Positions 7,058 to 7,361 of a DNA stretch of 7,361 nt are shown piece by piece (the first letter of the stretch is position 1; each line of letters opens with the position of its first letter). The position numbers and the translations under genes are program-made. Below the pieces are notes generated by a model. That model made no database searches, was not told where the DNA came from, and saw only the letters and a program-made list of their open reading frames with translations. Origin of the DNA: Prolixibacteraceae bacterium (GTDB lineage: Bacteria; Bacteroidota; Bacteroidia; Bacteroidales; Prolixibacteraceae); NCBI GenBank assembly GCA_016931875.1, contig JAFGDX010000066.1, positions 1-7,361 on the forward strand, written 5' to 3'.

Positions 7058-7172
7058 GTGCTTCAATTATAATTCCGTTCCCGGCCGGGTATTGGCACCT
7101 TGTCCTCATTTTGGAATGGTTGCCAGAGTTTCTCTGAGCCCGATCTCTCCACTCTTCTGTATAATCAAACAC
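7058..7172 (-). promoter_or_regulatory. SAM-I (S-box) type riboswitch
   Basis: The minus-strand RNA carries the S-box core in order: AGAAGAGUGGAGAGA (7158-7144), UGGCAACC (7125-7118) and AAGGUGCCAAU (7101-7091). These correspond to the consensus kink-turn segment, the GGCAACC block and the GGUGCCAAU junction of SAM-I. Closing stem P1 is well supported: GUGUUUGAUUAUA (7172-7160) pairs with UAUAAUUGAAGCAC (7071-7058) over 13 bp with one bulged G and two G-U pairs. A CG-rich P4-like segment (CCGGCCGGG) lies between. It starts about 20 nt after the predicted transcription start, at the head of a methionine operon, as expected. SAM binding should lower expression of the downstream genes. The lower part of P2 departs from consensus, so a SAM-I/IV-like variant is possible. 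Confidence 0.85.
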
Positions 7173-7198
7173 CCTGTTGAAGAATATTTGATATGCTG

Positions 7199-7228
7199 CA
7201 AAATTAACTGAAAAAAACAGATTTCAAA
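7199..7228 (-). promoter_or_regulatory. Operon promoter, Bacteroidota type (TTTG-N18-TAATTTTG)
   Basis: On the minus strand TTTG (7228-7225) is followed after 18 bases by TAATTTTG (7206-7199), matching the Bacteroidota primary sigma consensus TTTG / TAnnTTTG. Transcription would start around 7192-7195, just before the riboswitch P1 stem at 7172. The agreement in position between promoter and aptamer supports both. Confidence 0.7.
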
Positions 7229-7287
7229 TCATTTTGGGAATGTGGATGCAAAACATTCTGTTTTCGGAATGAATTTCAAACATTTTG
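7220..7287. repeat. Three related short direct repeats upstream of the operon promoter
   Basis: GATTTCAAATCATTTTG (7220-7236), GATGCAAAACATTCTG (7245-7260) and GAATTTCAAACATTTTG (7271-7287) share the pattern CAAA(n)CATT(T/C)TG with starts 25-26 bases apart. The first overlaps the -33 element of the operon promoter. They may be sites for a regulator or simply reflect AT-rich promoter composition. Confidence 0.3.
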
Positions 7288-7319
7288 TTTGTGTATTTTC
7301 GGGTAAAGTTGTAAACTTG
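7288..7319 (+). promoter_or_regulatory. Possible divergent plus-strand promoter
   Basis: TTTG (7288-7291) is followed after 20 bases by TAAACTTG (7312-7319), one mismatch from TAnnTTTG. It would serve a plus-strand gene beginning beyond the right edge. No coding start is visible before position 7361. Confidence 0.3.
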
Positions 7320-7361
7320 CACTCCGAAATTCGATTTTAAGTTCAGGTTTTATTGTCTTTA

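Larger units (their letters stand above)
6832..7193 (-). other. 5' leader of the homocysteine-methionine operon
   Basis: About 360 nt separate the predicted transcription start (near 7193) from the ATG of the sulfurtransferase gene. The first third is the SAM riboswitch. The remaining 226 nt (6832-7057) hold no recognised gene but contain two short ORFs, a GC-rich hairpin over the stop of the first, and no classical strong terminator with a long U-run. The length beyond the aptamer is unusual and suggests an extended expression platform. Confidence 0.6.

Noticed and set aside
1..7361. Search for CRISPR arrays, insertion sequences, tRNA or rRNA genes
   Set aside because: No repeat-spacer pattern, terminal inverted repeats, transposase-like frame, or recognisable structural RNA gene was seen other than the riboswitch.

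Overview
The window carries a methionine-biosynthesis gene cluster, all on the minus strand, most likely from an anaerobic or microaerobic member of the Bacteroidota. The phylum call rests on the promoter grammar (-7 boxes of the form TAnnTTTG with an upstream TTTG element), mostly weak ribosome binding sites, and the style of the proteins. A sulfide-exposed marine or sediment lineage is inferred from gene content and cannot be fixed to a genus from this sequence.

Reading along the minus strand from the right edge: a promoter (7199-7228) drives a leader of about 360 nt that opens with a SAM-I/S-box type riboswitch (7058-7172). Three tightly packed genes follow. The first is a DUF39/HcyS-family L-aspartate semialdehyde sulfurtransferase (5668-6831). 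The second is its NIL-domain/2x[4Fe-4S] ferredoxin partner (5265-5675, overlapping the first by 8 nt). The third is a UPF0280/COG2122 ApbE-like protein (4516-5265, sharing 1 nt with the ferredoxin gene). After a 78-nt gap with a hairpin comes a full-length cobalamin-dependent methionine synthase metH (772-4437). A strong hairpin (704-746) and an intergenic region of about 245 bp separate metH from the 5' part of metF (1-526), which has its own candidate promoter and runs off the left edge.

Together the genes encode a compact sulfide-to-methionine route. Aspartate semialdehyde plus sulfide gives homocysteine (HcyS, NIL-ferredoxin, with UPF0280 as an associated factor). MetF supplies 5-methyl-tetrahydrofolate and MetH methylates homocysteine to methionine. 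The SAM riboswitch provides end-product feedback. The classical acyl-homoserine genes (metA/metX, metB, metY, metC) are absent from the window. The homocysteine step is known from methanogens and sulfate reducers. The points of interest are its placement under a SAM riboswitch directly with metH, the unresolved role of UPF0280, and a long leader holding a short Met-containing ORF just after the aptamer.

From 7207 to the right edge there is no gene, only AT-rich sequence with three related short repeats and a possible plus-strand promoter for a divergent gene outside the window.
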